A stretch of 18,513 bases of DNA from CALAED01 sp937891035 (lineage in GTDB: Bacteria > Actinomycetota > Actinomycetes > Streptosporangiales > Streptosporangiaceae), in contig DASQSZ010000315.1 of NCBI GenBank assembly GCA_035642125.1, forward strand, positions 1 through 18,513. The letters run 5' to 3'. Below, piece after piece: positions 6,948 to 13,950 of this stretch. Made by a program: the position numbers and the translations under genes. The first letter of the stretch is position 1, and each line of letters opens with the position of its first letter. The notes beneath the pieces were generated by a model. The model ran no database searches and was not told the DNA's origin. It worked only from the letters and a program-made list of their open reading frames with translations.

Positions 6948-8021
6948 TTGGAAGCGATTTTGCTGGTCGGCGGCCAGGGCACGCGGCTGCGGCCACTGAC
7001 GATCTCGACGCCGAAACCGTTGTTGCCCACGGCGGGGGTCCCGCTGCTCGAACACCAACTCACCCGCGCCCGCGCCGCCGGGGTACATCGCATCGTCTTC
7101 GCCACGTCCTATCGCGCCGAGATGTTCGCCGACGCCTTCGGCGACGGCTCGCGACTCGGCCTGGACATCACGTACGTCACCGAAGACGAGCCCCTCGGCA
7201 CCGCCGGCGCGATCCGTAACGCATCGGCGGCCCTGACCTGCGGCCCGGACGCCGGCGTGCTGGTGCTGAACGGCGACATCCTGTCGGGACACGACATCGC
7301 CGCACAGGTCGCCGCGCATGAGAAGGCCGAAGCCGACATCACCCTGCATCTCACCCTGGTCGATGACGCACGTCGGTACGGTTCGGTGCCCACGGATGAG
7401 GCCGGGCGGGTCATCGCCTTCGTGGAGAAGTCAGCCAACCCACCGACGAACCAGATCAACGCCGGCTGCTACGTCTTCCGCCGTTCCGCCATCGACCAAA
7501 TCCCCTCCGACCGCGTGGTCTCGGCGGAGTACGAGACTTTTCCCGAGTTGCTCGCCGCCAAGGCCACGATCGTCGGGTACGTGGAGGCGGCCTATTGGCT
7601 GGATGTGGGGACTCCAGCCGCATTCGTCCAGGGCTCCTGTGACCTTGTCCGAGGCCGCATGTCGTCGCCCGCCGTGCCCCCGACCGTTGATGGACGGGCA
7701 GTGCTGCTGGCCGGCGCGGAGGTGGCTTCCGACGCGATCGTTTCCGATGGCGCCACAGTGGGCGTCGGCGCCCGCGTCGAAGCAGGTGCGACGATCGAAA
7801 GCAGCGTCCTTTTCGACGAGGCCGTCGTCGAGGCCGGGGTGCGGGTGTCACGGTCGGTGATCGGCAAGCGAGCGCGCGTCTGTGCCGGCGCGATGCTCGA
7901 CGACGCGGTCATCGGCGACGACGCCGTCGTCGGGCCGGGCAACGAACTGCGCGGCGGTCTCCGCCTCTGGCCCGGCGTCGAACTCCCTGCCACCGCCGTC
8001 CGCTTCTCCGCCGACAGGTGA
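6948..8021 (+). CDS. NDP-sugar pyrophosphorylase (mannose-1-phosphate guanylyltransferase-like)
   Basis: This 357-residue enzyme couples a sugar-1-phosphate to an NTP to make a nucleotide sugar. The chosen TTG start at 6948, after a GGGG-rich stretch, gives the standard opening MEAILLVGGQGTRLRPLT (the GGxGTRxRPLT loop, residues 8-18), then TPKPLLP (21-27). Further family marks are LNGD (D110), VEK (159-161), NAGCYVF (171-177) and WLDVGTP (217-223). From about residue 250 hexapeptide repeats (AEVASDAIVSDGATVGVGAR and on) form a left-handed beta-helix tail. The fold matches actinobacterial ManB/ManC-type GDP-mannose and RmlA-like enzymes; GTP and mannose-1-P are the likely but unproven substrates. 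A similar gene lies near fbiA-fbiB in Mycobacterium (Rv3264c, from memory). Confidence 0.87.
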   Translation: MEAILLVGGQGTRLRPLTISTPKPLLPTAGVPLLEHQLTRARAAGVHRIVFATSYRAEMFADAFGDGSRLGLDITYVTEDEPLGTAGAIRNASAALTCGPDAGVLVLNGDILSGHDIAAQVAAHEKAEADITLHLTLVDDARRYGSVPTDEAGRVIAFVEKSANPPTNQINAGCYVFRRSAIDQIPSDRVVSAEYETFPELLAAKATIVGYVEAAYWLDVGTPAAFVQGSCDLVRGRMSSPAVPPTVDGRAVLLAGAEVASDAIVSDGATVGVGARVEAGATIESSVLFDEAVVEAGVRVSRSVIGKRARVCAGAMLDDAVIGDDAVVGPGNELRGGLRLWPGVELPATAVRFSADR

Positions 8022-8232
8022 GAGTCATCCAAAATGGCTTTCCGCCATCCGCTGGTATTGATTTCTGGAAAGTCGTCTAACTGCATCCAGGTCTCCATAG
8101 ATCTTGATAAGTGACGGGCTTGTCGCGGTCCGTGAATATACAACGTGCATAAATAATGTAATTTGCGAAGAACTGCGACGCGCCCACGATGCGTACGATC
8201 GATGTCGTGGCGGCCGGGTCGGAGGAGGAGCT
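8022..8232. other. Intergenic region, AT-rich through 8031-8170
   Basis: Hand counting gives about 44% GC over 8031-8170, against roughly 70% in the surrounding genes. The stretch includes GTGCATAAATAATGTAATTTGC (about 8145-8166), TTGATA (8104-8109, five of six bases of the -35 consensus) and TACGAT (8194-8199). It also holds small inverted repeats: ATGGC/GCCAT at 8034-8048, and CGCCcACGA/TCGTGGCG at 8181-8213 with one bulged base. No correctly spaced -35/-10 pair stands out and no gene is supported. It may be a promoter or operator region for the PfpI gene, or a remnant of inserted DNA. Confidence 0.45.
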
Positions 8233-8838
8233 GTGACGACGTACGGCTTGTTGGTCTTTGATGGCGCTGAGGAGCTCGATTTCGTCGGGCCGTGGGAGGT
8301 CTTCACCGCCTCGTCCATGACCCGCGACAACGCCGACACGGCGGTGCTCATCGCCGAGCGCGGCGACCCGGTCCGCTGCGCCAAGGGGATGCGGGTGCTG
8401 CCCGATCACACGCTGACCGGCCATCCGCCGCTCGACGTGCTGCTCGTGCCGGGCGGCCTGGGCACCCGCCGCGAGGTGTCGAACCCGGCGGTGATCGAGT
8501 GGATCAAAAAGACCTCCGCCGAGGCCGCGTGGGTGACCAGCGTGTGCACCGGCGCGCTGTTGCTGCACGAGGCGGGTCCGGCACGCGGTCGCCGCGTGGC
8601 CACGCACTGGTCCTTCGAAGAGGAGCTGCGGGGGCGCGGCGACATAACGGTGGTCGGCGACGCCCGTTACGTGGTGGACGGCAACGTGGTCACCAGCCAG
8701 GGCGTCTCCGCCGGGATCGATATGGCGCTGTGGCTGGTCGGCCGGCTGCACGGACGCGACCACTCCCGCGCCGTACGCCGCTACATCCAGTACGAGCCGG
8801 CCCCGCCATACCTCGCCGACGAACCGAACCCCAGCTGA
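8233..8838 (+). CDS. DJ-1/PfpI family protein, isonitrile hydratase-like
   Basis: This 201-residue protein has the class I glutamine amidotransferase-like fold. The nucleophile elbow is SVCTGALLL with Cys105, an Asp near the N-terminus is D16 in EELDFVGPWEVF, and VPGGLGTRR (72-80) forms the loop near the active site. D16, C105 and T106 correspond to the catalytic Asp, Cys and Thr of Pseudomonas isonitrile hydratase (family knowledge), which turns isonitriles into N-formamides. No AraC DNA-binding domain follows, so it is not a GlxA-type regulator. The GTG start at 8233 follows GGAGGAGGAG (8221-8230); in-frame starts up to 8104 lie in the AT-rich gap and lack such a site. The real substrate is open. 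Confidence 0.85.
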   Translation: MTTYGLLVFDGAEELDFVGPWEVFTASSMTRDNADTAVLIAERGDPVRCAKGMRVLPDHTLTGHPPLDVLLVPGGLGTRREVSNPAVIEWIKKTSAEAAWVTSVCTGALLLHEAGPARGRRVATHWSFEEELRGRGDITVVGDARYVVDGNVVTSQGVSAGIDMALWLVGRLHGRDHSRAVRRYIQYEPAPPYLADEPNPS

Positions 8839-8888
8839 CGGGCGGCGAACTGGCCAGGCGAGTTCTCCCGGCACGGCCCGAGCGGGGG

Positions 8889-8901
8889 CAGACTAGGGCG
8901 C
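8889..8901 (+). promoter_or_regulatory. Putative -10 element for the DNA glycosylase gene (leaderless)
   Basis: CAGACT (8889-8894) ends 7 nt before GTG 8902. It differs by one base from the TAGACT seen before methyltransferase B and equals the minus-strand CAGACT before fbiA. No ribosome binding site precedes the start. Confidence 0.38.
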
Positions 8902-9786
8902 GTGATGACGAGGGAGTGGCGGCCGCCGTGGCCGGTGGACGTACGGCGGACCTTGTCGCCGCATCGGCGCGGGCCGCGTGACCCGGCGTTCCGCGTCACC
9001 ATGGACGGCGCGATCTGGCGGGCGTCGACGACCCCCGACGGTCCGGGCACGCTGCGGCTCAGCGCGCGCCCGGACCGCGGTGTGATCGACGGGGCCGCGT
9101 GGGGCCCCGGTGCCCCGTGGCTGCTCGACGGACTGCCCGAACTGCTCGGAGCCGCCGACGATCCGTCGTCGTTCGAGCCATCGCATCCGGTCCTCCGGGC
9201 GGCGGCCGCGCGGCTGCGCGGGCTGCGGATCGGCCGGACGAGGCGGGTCTTCGAGGCGGTCGTGCCCGCCGTCCTCGAGCAGAAGGTGCCTGGTGCCGAA
9301 GCGTGGCGGGCCTGGCGCTACCTGCTGCGGCGGTACGGCGAGCCGGCCCCTGGCGCCCCCGAGATGCGCGTCCCCCCGCCGCCCGCGGTGTGGGCCCAGA
9401 TCCCGTCGTGGGAGTGGCACCGCTCCGGGGCCGAGGCGGTCCGGGCTCGGACGATCGTTAACGCTGCCCGGGTGGCGCGGCGACTGGAGGACGACGCCTC
9501 CGAGGCGCGACTGCGATCGCTGCCGGGCATCGGGGTGTGGACCGCCGCCGAGGTGCGGCAGCGAGCCTACGGCGATCCCGACGCCGTGTCGGTCGGGGAC
9601 TATCACATCCCCGGAATCGTCGGCTGGGCGCTCACCGGCCGCAAGGTCGACGACGCCGGGATGCTCGAACTGCTCGAGCCGTACGCCGGGCACCGCTACC
9701 GGGTCACCCGACTGCTGGAGCTGTCCGGCAACGGTCCGCCGCGCCGTGGTCCCCGGATGCCGGTCCGCGATTATCGGGCGTTTTGA
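8902..9786 (+). CDS. HhH-GPD DNA glycosylase (3-methyladenine glycosylase II / AlkA-like)
   Basis: This is a 294-residue protein. The helix-hairpin-helix is LRSLPGIGVWTAAEVRQRA (about 204-222), followed by PDAVSVGDYHIP, where D233 is the expected catalytic aspartate of the HhH-GPD superfamily. An earlier VLEQKVPG segment (124-131) matches the conserved LxQ helix of the fold. No C-terminal Fe-S cysteines are present, so it is not an endonuclease III or MutY type. It probably removes alkylated bases. GTG 8902 and the adjacent ATG 8905 are both possible starts. It stands 63 bp after the PfpI gene. Homologues next to F420 genes occur in other actinobacteria as I recall them, so the link may be conserved. 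Confidence 0.85.
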   Translation: MMTREWRPPWPVDVRRTLSPHRRGPRDPAFRVTMDGAIWRASTTPDGPGTLRLSARPDRGVIDGAAWGPGAPWLLDGLPELLGAADDPSSFEPSHPVLRAAAARLRGLRIGRTRRVFEAVVPAVLEQKVPGAEAWRAWRYLLRRYGEPAPGAPEMRVPPPPAVWAQIPSWEWHRSGAEAVRARTIVNAARVARRLEDDASEARLRSLPGIGVWTAAEVRQRAYGDPDAVSVGDYHIPGIVGWALTGRKVDDAGMLELLEPYAGHRYRVTRLLELSGNGPPRRGPRMPVRDYRAF

Positions 9787-9913
9787 GTTCCGGCCCCGAT
9801 CCGCGGCGCAACCAGAAGTGATTCGGAGTCCAATCAAGGCCGTCACGGCTGTCGACGCCGACAAACGGGCCGAGCACGGCGAGCACCACGAAAAGGGCAA
9901 GAAGCAGCAGCAT
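9704..9913 (-). CDS. Small single-pass membrane protein
   Basis: This is a 69-residue reading frame from an ATG at 9913. AAGGA (minus strand, plus positions 9920-9924) lies 6 nt upstream, a good ribosome binding site. The first 20 residues are almost entirely Leu, Val, Ala and Phe and form one membrane helix. They are followed by GVDSRDGLDWTPNHFWLRR, a charged juxtamembrane motif, and a polar tail. The tail overlaps the 3' end of the glycosylase gene (convergent, 83 bp). Short proteins with a leader helix and an SRDxxDW-like segment occur in actinobacteria as I recall, which supports it being real, but I cannot name a function. The gene is divergent from the LysR gene. Confidence 0.6.
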   Translation of the reverse strand: MLLLLALFVVLAVLGPFVGVDSRDGLDWTPNHFWLRRGSGPELKTPDNRGPASGDHGAADRCRTAPAVG

Positions 9914-9977
9914 GGGTGATCCTTGGGAGAGTAAGCGGGCCTCGTGATGACCGCGTGATGGGTGAACGCGGTTGATT

Positions 9978-10000
9978 GCGGGCCGTGGCCCCGGCCTCGC
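9978..10000. promoter_or_regulatory. Strong hairpin in the small-ORF/lysR intergenic region
   Basis: GCGGGCCG (9978-9985) pairs with CGGCCtCGC (9992-10000) with a single bulged T and a 6-base loop. It lies in the 197 bp between the divergent small membrane protein and LysR genes and could be in the leader of the former. Confidence 0.35.
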
Positions 10001-10022
10001 TGATGTGTAAGAGATGAGGGTT

Positions 10023-10052
10023 CCGCCCCGTCTTGTAACCATTTTGGGGCGG
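10023..10052. promoter_or_regulatory. Inverted repeat upstream of lysR-type gene
   Basis: CCGCCCC (10023-10029) and GGGGCGG (10046-10052) are perfect 7-bp arms with a 16-base A/T-richer centre (GTCTTGTAACCATTTT). The layout fits a protein-binding site or a hairpin. Confidence 0.35.
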
Positions 10053-10065
10053 GGTGACTGTTCAG

Positions 10066-10086
10066 GTCCAGCGAGTATTTCTGGAC
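10066..10086. promoter_or_regulatory. Candidate LysR-type operator
   Basis: GTCCAG (10066-10071) and CTGGAC (10081-10086) are perfect 6-bp inverted arms separated by nine bases, 25 bp before the LysR start codon. LysR-type regulators commonly bind interrupted dyads of this size upstream of their own gene or a divergent one. Which protein binds is not shown by the sequence. Confidence 0.42.
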
Positions 10087-10110
10087 GGAATGTGTAAGAA
10101 TCGCTGAACT

Positions 10111-11106
10111 ATGTTGGACTTGGGCCGTCTCAGGGTCCTGCGTGAGCTCAAACTCCGTGGCACGGTCGGCGCGGTCGCCGAGGCGCTCGGCTACAGCCCG
10201 TCCGCGGTCTCGCAGCAGCTCGCGCAGCTGCAAAGGGACGTGAAGGTGCCGTTGGTCGAACGGGCCGGTCGGCGCCTTCGCCTCACCGAGGCCGGCGAGG
10301 TCCTCGCCGACCAGGCGGAGATCTTGCTGGCGCAGGCACAGCACGCCGAGGAGTCGACCCTGGCCGCCGGCGGCCGCGTGGCCGGCGTGGTGCGCGTCGT
10401 CGGGCACCAGGTCGCGGTGCTCAACCTGATCGCGCCCGCGATCCCGGTGCTGCGGCGCCGCCATCCGGACCTGGTCGTCGAGGTCATCGACGAAGAGTCG
10501 GAGGACGTGCTGCGCAAGCTGGCCCTCCAAGAGGTCGATCTCGTCCTCTACAACGAGTACGTGCACATGCCATTGCCCAGGTCGCCCGACTTCGAGACCG
10601 AGACGCTGGTGACCGAGCCGATGCGGGTGGTGCTCCCGGAGGGCCACCGCCTCGCGAAGGCGGACTCGGTACGGATCGCCGACCTCGAGAGCGATCCATG
10701 GGTCAGCACGCACAACGGGACCCGTTTCGCTGAGATGATGCGCCGCGCCTGCGCCGAGATCGGCGGCTACCGGCCGATGATCCGCCATCACAGCAACGAC
10801 GTGCGGGTGCTGCTCAGCCTGATCGCCGCCGGTCAGGCCGTAGGGCTGCTGCCCGAGCTCGCCCAGATCCCGAACCAGCCGGGCATCGTCGTGCGCGGCG
10901 TCGGGGACGCGGACCTGCGTCGCAGGCTCGTGGCCTGGCGGCGGCGCGGCGCGGAGGCGCGTCCATCGGTCAAGGCCGTACTCGAGGCGCTGCGCGCGAC
11001 CGCCGACGATCTTGTCGTGCGCCGTCCGGGGTTGAGCCGCGAGCGCCCGGCCGGCCCGACGGGCACCGCCGGCAAGGGCGGGAAACGATTAGGGCGCGCC
11101 GCCTGA
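10111..11106 (+). CDS. LysR-family transcriptional regulator
   Basis: This is a 331-residue LTTR. The winged helix-turn-helix is at about residues 4-62, with GTVGAVAEALGYSPSAVSQQLAQLQ and then PLVERAGRRLRLTEAGE, followed by the linker helix and a two-lobed effector domain (VRVVGHQVAVLNLIAPAIPVL from about 94; DLVLYNEY about 143-150; AGQAVGLLPE about 246-255). The last 30 residues are Pro/Gly/Arg/Lys-rich and not part of the fold. No ribosome binding site precedes ATG 10111, so initiation may be leaderless. Two inverted repeats upstream suggest autoregulation. Candidate targets are the divergent small membrane protein and, 71 bp downstream, fbiC; neither is proven. The effector is unknown. Confidence 0.92.
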   Translation: MLDLGRLRVLRELKLRGTVGAVAEALGYSPSAVSQQLAQLQRDVKVPLVERAGRRLRLTEAGEVLADQAEILLAQAQHAEESTLAAGGRVAGVVRVVGHQVAVLNLIAPAIPVLRRRHPDLVVEVIDEESEDVLRKLALQEVDLVLYNEYVHMPLPRSPDFETETLVTEPMRVVLPEGHRLAKADSVRIADLESDPWVSTHNGTRFAEMMRRACAEIGGYRPMIRHHSNDVRVLLSLIAAGQAVGLLPELAQIPNQPGIVVRGVGDADLRRRLVAWRRRGAEARPSVKAVLEALRATADDLVVRRPGLSRERPAGPTGTAGKGGKRLGRAA

Positions 11107-11165
11107 TTTGGGGCCCGTGATGAGCATGATGCGGGGTGCCCGGAATGAAGCGACTGCGCCCGACG

Positions 11166-11177
11166 TAGTGTCTTGGC
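11166..11177 (+). promoter_or_regulatory. Putative -10 element for leaderless fbiC
   Basis: TAGTGT (11166-11171) fits TANNNT and ends 6 nt before the fbiC ATG. No ribosome binding site lies between, so fbiC probably has its own leaderless promoter rather than depending on read-through from the LysR gene. The -35 area (about 11143-11148, GAATGA) is poor. Confidence 0.45.
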
Positions 11178-13787
11178 ATGAGTTCGCACCCGCGGCCCAG
11201 GCCCCTCACCAGCCCATTGTCCGGCTCAACTCCCCCCGGCCCACCGTCGGCGGCGGCGATGCGCCGGGCGCTCGCCCGTGCCAGGGACGGTAAGTCCCTC
11301 GACCGCGGCGAGACCGCGACGCTGTTGCACGCGCGCGACGCGGCGCTCGACGAACTGCTCACCGTCGCCTCGCGGATCCGCGACGCCGGACTGGAGGCCG
11401 TCGGCCGGCCCGGCGTCATTACCTACAGCCGCAAGGTCTTCATCCCGCTGACCAGGCTGTGCCGGGATCGGTGCGGCTACTGCACGTTCGCCACCGTGCC
11501 GCACAAGCTGGACGCGCCCTACCTGAGCCCGGACGAGGTGCTCGACATCGCCCGGCGGGGGGCGGTGCTCGGCTGCAAGGAGGCGCTGTTCACGCTGGGG
11601 GACCGGCCGGAGGACCGGTGGCGGCAGGCCGGCGAGTGGCTCGCCGCCGGCGGTTACGACGACACCCTGTCGTACGTGCGGGCGATGGCGATCCGGGTGC
11701 TCGAGGAGACCGGGCTGCTGCCCCACCTCAACCCGGGGGTGCTGGGCTGGCGCGACTTCCAGCGGCTCAAGCCGGTCGCACCCTCGATGGGCATGATGCT
11801 CGAGACGACGTCGTCCCGGCTGTTCACCGAGCGGGGCGGGGCGCACTTCGGTTCGCCGGACAAGGACCCGGCCGTCAGGCTGCGCGTGCTCGAAGACGCC
11901 GGCAGGTGCGCCGTCCCGTTCACCACCGGCATCCTCATCGGCATCGGCGAGACGATCGAGGAACGCGCCGACGCGCTGTTCGCGATCCGTGCGACGATGC
12001 GCGAGTACGGCGCCATCCAGGAAGTGATCATCCAGAACTTCCGCGCCAAGCCCGACACCAAGATGCGGGACGTACCCGACGCCGAGCTCGCCGAGCTCGC
12101 GGCCACGATCGCCGTCGCCCGCGTCGTGCTCGGCCCGAAGGCGCGCGTCCAGGCCCCGCCCAACTTGGTCGACGAGCAGTACGAGCTCATGGTGCGGGCC
12201 GGCATCGACGACTGGGGCGGGGTGTCCCCGCTGACCCCCGACCACGTCAACCCCGAACGCCCGTGGCCGCAGATCGACGAGCTGGCCGCCAGGACCGCCG
12301 CCGCCGGGTGCACGCTGCGCGAGCGCCTCACGATCTATCCCGAGTACGTGCGGCGCGGCGAGCCGTGGCTCGACCCCCGGCTGGCCGGGCACGTCGCGGC
12401 GCTGGCCGACCCGGCGACCGGCCTCGCCCGCGCGGACGCGCGCCCGGCCGGGCTGCCGTGGCAGGAGCCCGACGGCGGCTTCACCGCGACCGGGCGTACG
12501 GACCTGCACGTCGAGATCGACACGACGGGGCGGACGGCCGATCGGCGCGACGACTTTGACGAGGTCTACGGCGACTGGTCCGCTGTGGGCGACCGGCTGC
12601 CGAGTACGACCTCCGCGCCCCGGCGGGGCGACGCGGACGTCAAGTCGGCGCTCGCCGCAGCCGAGCGCGACCCGGGCGGGCTGTCGGACGCGGCCGCGCT
12701 CGCGCTGCTCGCGGCGGACGGGCCCGATCTTGACGCGGTCGCCGCGTTCGCCGACGACCTGCGGAAGGACGCGGTCGGCGACGCGGTGACCTACGTCGTG
12801 ACAAGGAACATCAACTTCACCAACGTCTGCTACACCGGCTGCCGCTTTTGCGCCTTCGCCCAGCGGCGCACCGACGCGGACGCCTACACCCTGTCCCTCG
12901 ACCAGGTCGGGCGGCGGATCGAGGAGGCCTGGGCGGCGGGCGCGACCGAAGTGTGCATGCAAGGCGGTATCCATCCAGATCTGCCGGGCACCGCCTACTT
13001 CGACCTCGCCCGCGAGGTGAAGCGCCGGGCGCCGCACATCCACCTGCACGCCTTCAGCCCCATGGAGGTCGTCAACGGCGCCGGCCGCGGCGACATGTCC
13101 ATCAAGGAGTGGCTGCAGGAGGCCAAGGCCGCCGGCGTCGACTCGCTGCCCGGGACCGCGGCCGAGATCCTCGACGACGACGTGCGCTGGGTGCTCACCA
13201 AGGGCAAGCTGCCGGCCGCCGCCTGGGTCGAGGTCGTCACCGCCGCGCACGAGCTGGGCATCCCGACCTCGTCCACGATGATGTACGGCCACGTCGACAC
13301 GCCCGCCCATTGGGTCGCCCATCTCAGGCTCATACGCGGGATCCAAGATCGGACCGGCGGGTTCACCGAGTTCGTGTTGTTGCCGTTCGTTCATCACAAC
13401 GCGCCGATCTACCTGGCCGGGCTCGCCCGGCCGGGCCCGACGGAACGCGAAAACAGGGCGGTGCACGCGCTGGCGCGCGTCATGCTGCACGGCGCCATCG
13501 ACAACATCCAGTGCTCGTGGGTCAAGCTCGGCGACGACCTGTGCGTGCGGATGCTGCGCGGGGGAGCCAACGACCTCGGCGGCACGCTGATGGAGGAGAC
13601 GATCAGCCGGATGGCCGGCTCCGAGCACGGCTCGTTCAAGACGATGAGCGCGCTCGAGGGGCTGGCCGAACGGGCTGGGCGCCCGGCGCGACAGCGGACG
13701 ACGACGTACGGCCCGGTCGGCGAGGAGCGGATCGAGGCGGCGCGGCGCACCGACGGCGTCGGCCGGTTCCTGCCCTTGGTCCAGTGA
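11178..13787 (+). CDS. fbiC: FO synthase, fused CofG-CofH
   Basis: This 869-residue bifunctional radical SAM enzyme makes 7,8-didemethyl-8-hydroxy-5-deazariboflavin (FO) from tyrosine and 5-amino-6-ribitylamino-uracil, the first step of F420 synthesis. Each half has a 4Fe-4S binding CxxxCxxC: CRDRCGYC (C95, C99, C102) in the CofG half and CYTGCRFC (C551, C555, C558) in the CofH half. Strongly conserved stretches include EALFTLGDRPE, VAPSMGMMLETTSSRLF, GGVSPLTPDHVNPERPWP, HAFSPMEV and GGANDLGGTLMEETISRMAGSEHG. The length agrees with mycobacterial FbiC (about 856). The first 27 residues are Pro/Ser-rich and poorly conserved, but the ATG at 11178 is backed by a properly placed -10. No sign of damage is seen. 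Confidence 0.97.
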   Translation: MSSHPRPRPLTSPLSGSTPPGPPSAAAMRRALARARDGKSLDRGETATLLHARDAALDELLTVASRIRDAGLEAVGRPGVITYSRKVFIPLTRLCRDRCGYCTFATVPHKLDAPYLSPDEVLDIARRGAVLGCKEALFTLGDRPEDRWRQAGEWLAAGGYDDTLSYVRAMAIRVLEETGLLPHLNPGVLGWRDFQRLKPVAPSMGMMLETTSSRLFTERGGAHFGSPDKDPAVRLRVLEDAGRCAVPFTTGILIGIGETIEERADALFAIRATMREYGAIQEVIIQNFRAKPDTKMRDVPDAELAELAATIAVARVVLGPKARVQAPPNLVDEQYELMVRAGIDDWGGVSPLTPDHVNPERPWPQIDELAARTAAAGCTLRERLTIYPEYVRRGEPWLDPRLAGHVAALADPATGLARADARPAGLPWQEPDGGFTATGRTDLHVEIDTTGRTADRRDDFDEVYGDWSAVGDRLPSTTSAPRRGDADVKSALAAAERDPGGLSDAAALALLAADGPDLDAVAAFADDLRKDAVGDAVTYVVTRNINFTNVCYTGCRFCAFAQRRTDADAYTLSLDQVGRRIEEAWAAGATEVCMQGGIHPDLPGTAYFDLAREVKRRAPHIHLHAFSPMEVVNGAGRGDMSIKEWLQEAKAAGVDSLPGTAAEILDDDVRWVLTKGKLPAAAWVEVVTAAHELGIPTSSTMMYGHVDTPAHWVAHLRLIRGIQDRTGGFTEFVLLPFVHHNAPIYLAGLARPGPTERENRAVHALARVMLHGAIDNIQCSWVKLGDDLCVRMLRGGANDLGGTLMEETISRMAGSEHGSFKTMSALEGLAERAGRPARQRTTTYGPVGEERIEAARRTDGVGRFLPLVQ

Positions 13788-13826
13788 CCGTCCGAACGCT
13801 TGGTGAGCAGGCGAAGGACAGATCGC

Positions 13827-13848
13827 CGGGCGTTTGTCAGGTCGCCCG
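13827..13848 (+). terminator. Possible hairpin downstream of fbiC
   Basis: CGGGCG (13827-13832) and CGCCCG (13843-13848) form a 6-bp stem with a 10-base loop, 40 nt past the fbiC stop. It is followed by AGCGTTACAAAT, without a T-run, so any terminator activity would be of the U-poor type. Confidence 0.3.
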
Positions 13849-13950
13849 AGCGTTACAAATCCGGCATCTTCGCTTGCGGTGGACGGGTGGTTCGGCATTA
13901 AGTTGCCAACCTGGGGCCGGAAACAACGACCGACACCGTGAGGCCGGCTG

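Noticed and set aside
6948..8021. The nucleotidyltransferase as FbiD/CofC, the guanylyltransferase that feeds FbiA
   Set aside because: It has the GGxGTRLRPLT sugar-pyrophosphorylase loop, the WxDVGTP motif and a beta-helix tail, and is 357 residues long. CofC/FbiD proteins are about 200-215 residues and lack the tail.
8025..8160. Possible transposase remnant on the minus strand (frames ending SRNQYQRMAESHFG and YQDLWRPGCS)
   Set aside because: The fragments are too short to assign, with no terminal inverted repeats or target duplications visible. AT-richness alone does not show an insertion.
8104..8232. Upstream extension of the PfpI protein to a TTG start at 8104
   Set aside because: The extra 43 residues come from the AT-rich gap and look unlike the family, while GGAGGAGGAG directly precedes GTG 8233.
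10003..10019. GATGTGTAAGAGATGAG resembling the Tn5 mosaic-end sequencing adapter
   Set aside because: Two bases of the adapter core are missing and the end differs. A related ATGTGTAAGA occurs again at 10090, so it is native sequence rather than contamination.
8893..10791. Long minus-strand open frame of 632 codons across the glycosylase and LysR genes
   Set aside because: It is antisense to two well-supported genes, has low-complexity Arg/Pro/Gly-rich composition with no domain, and reflects high-GC codon bias on the opposite strand.
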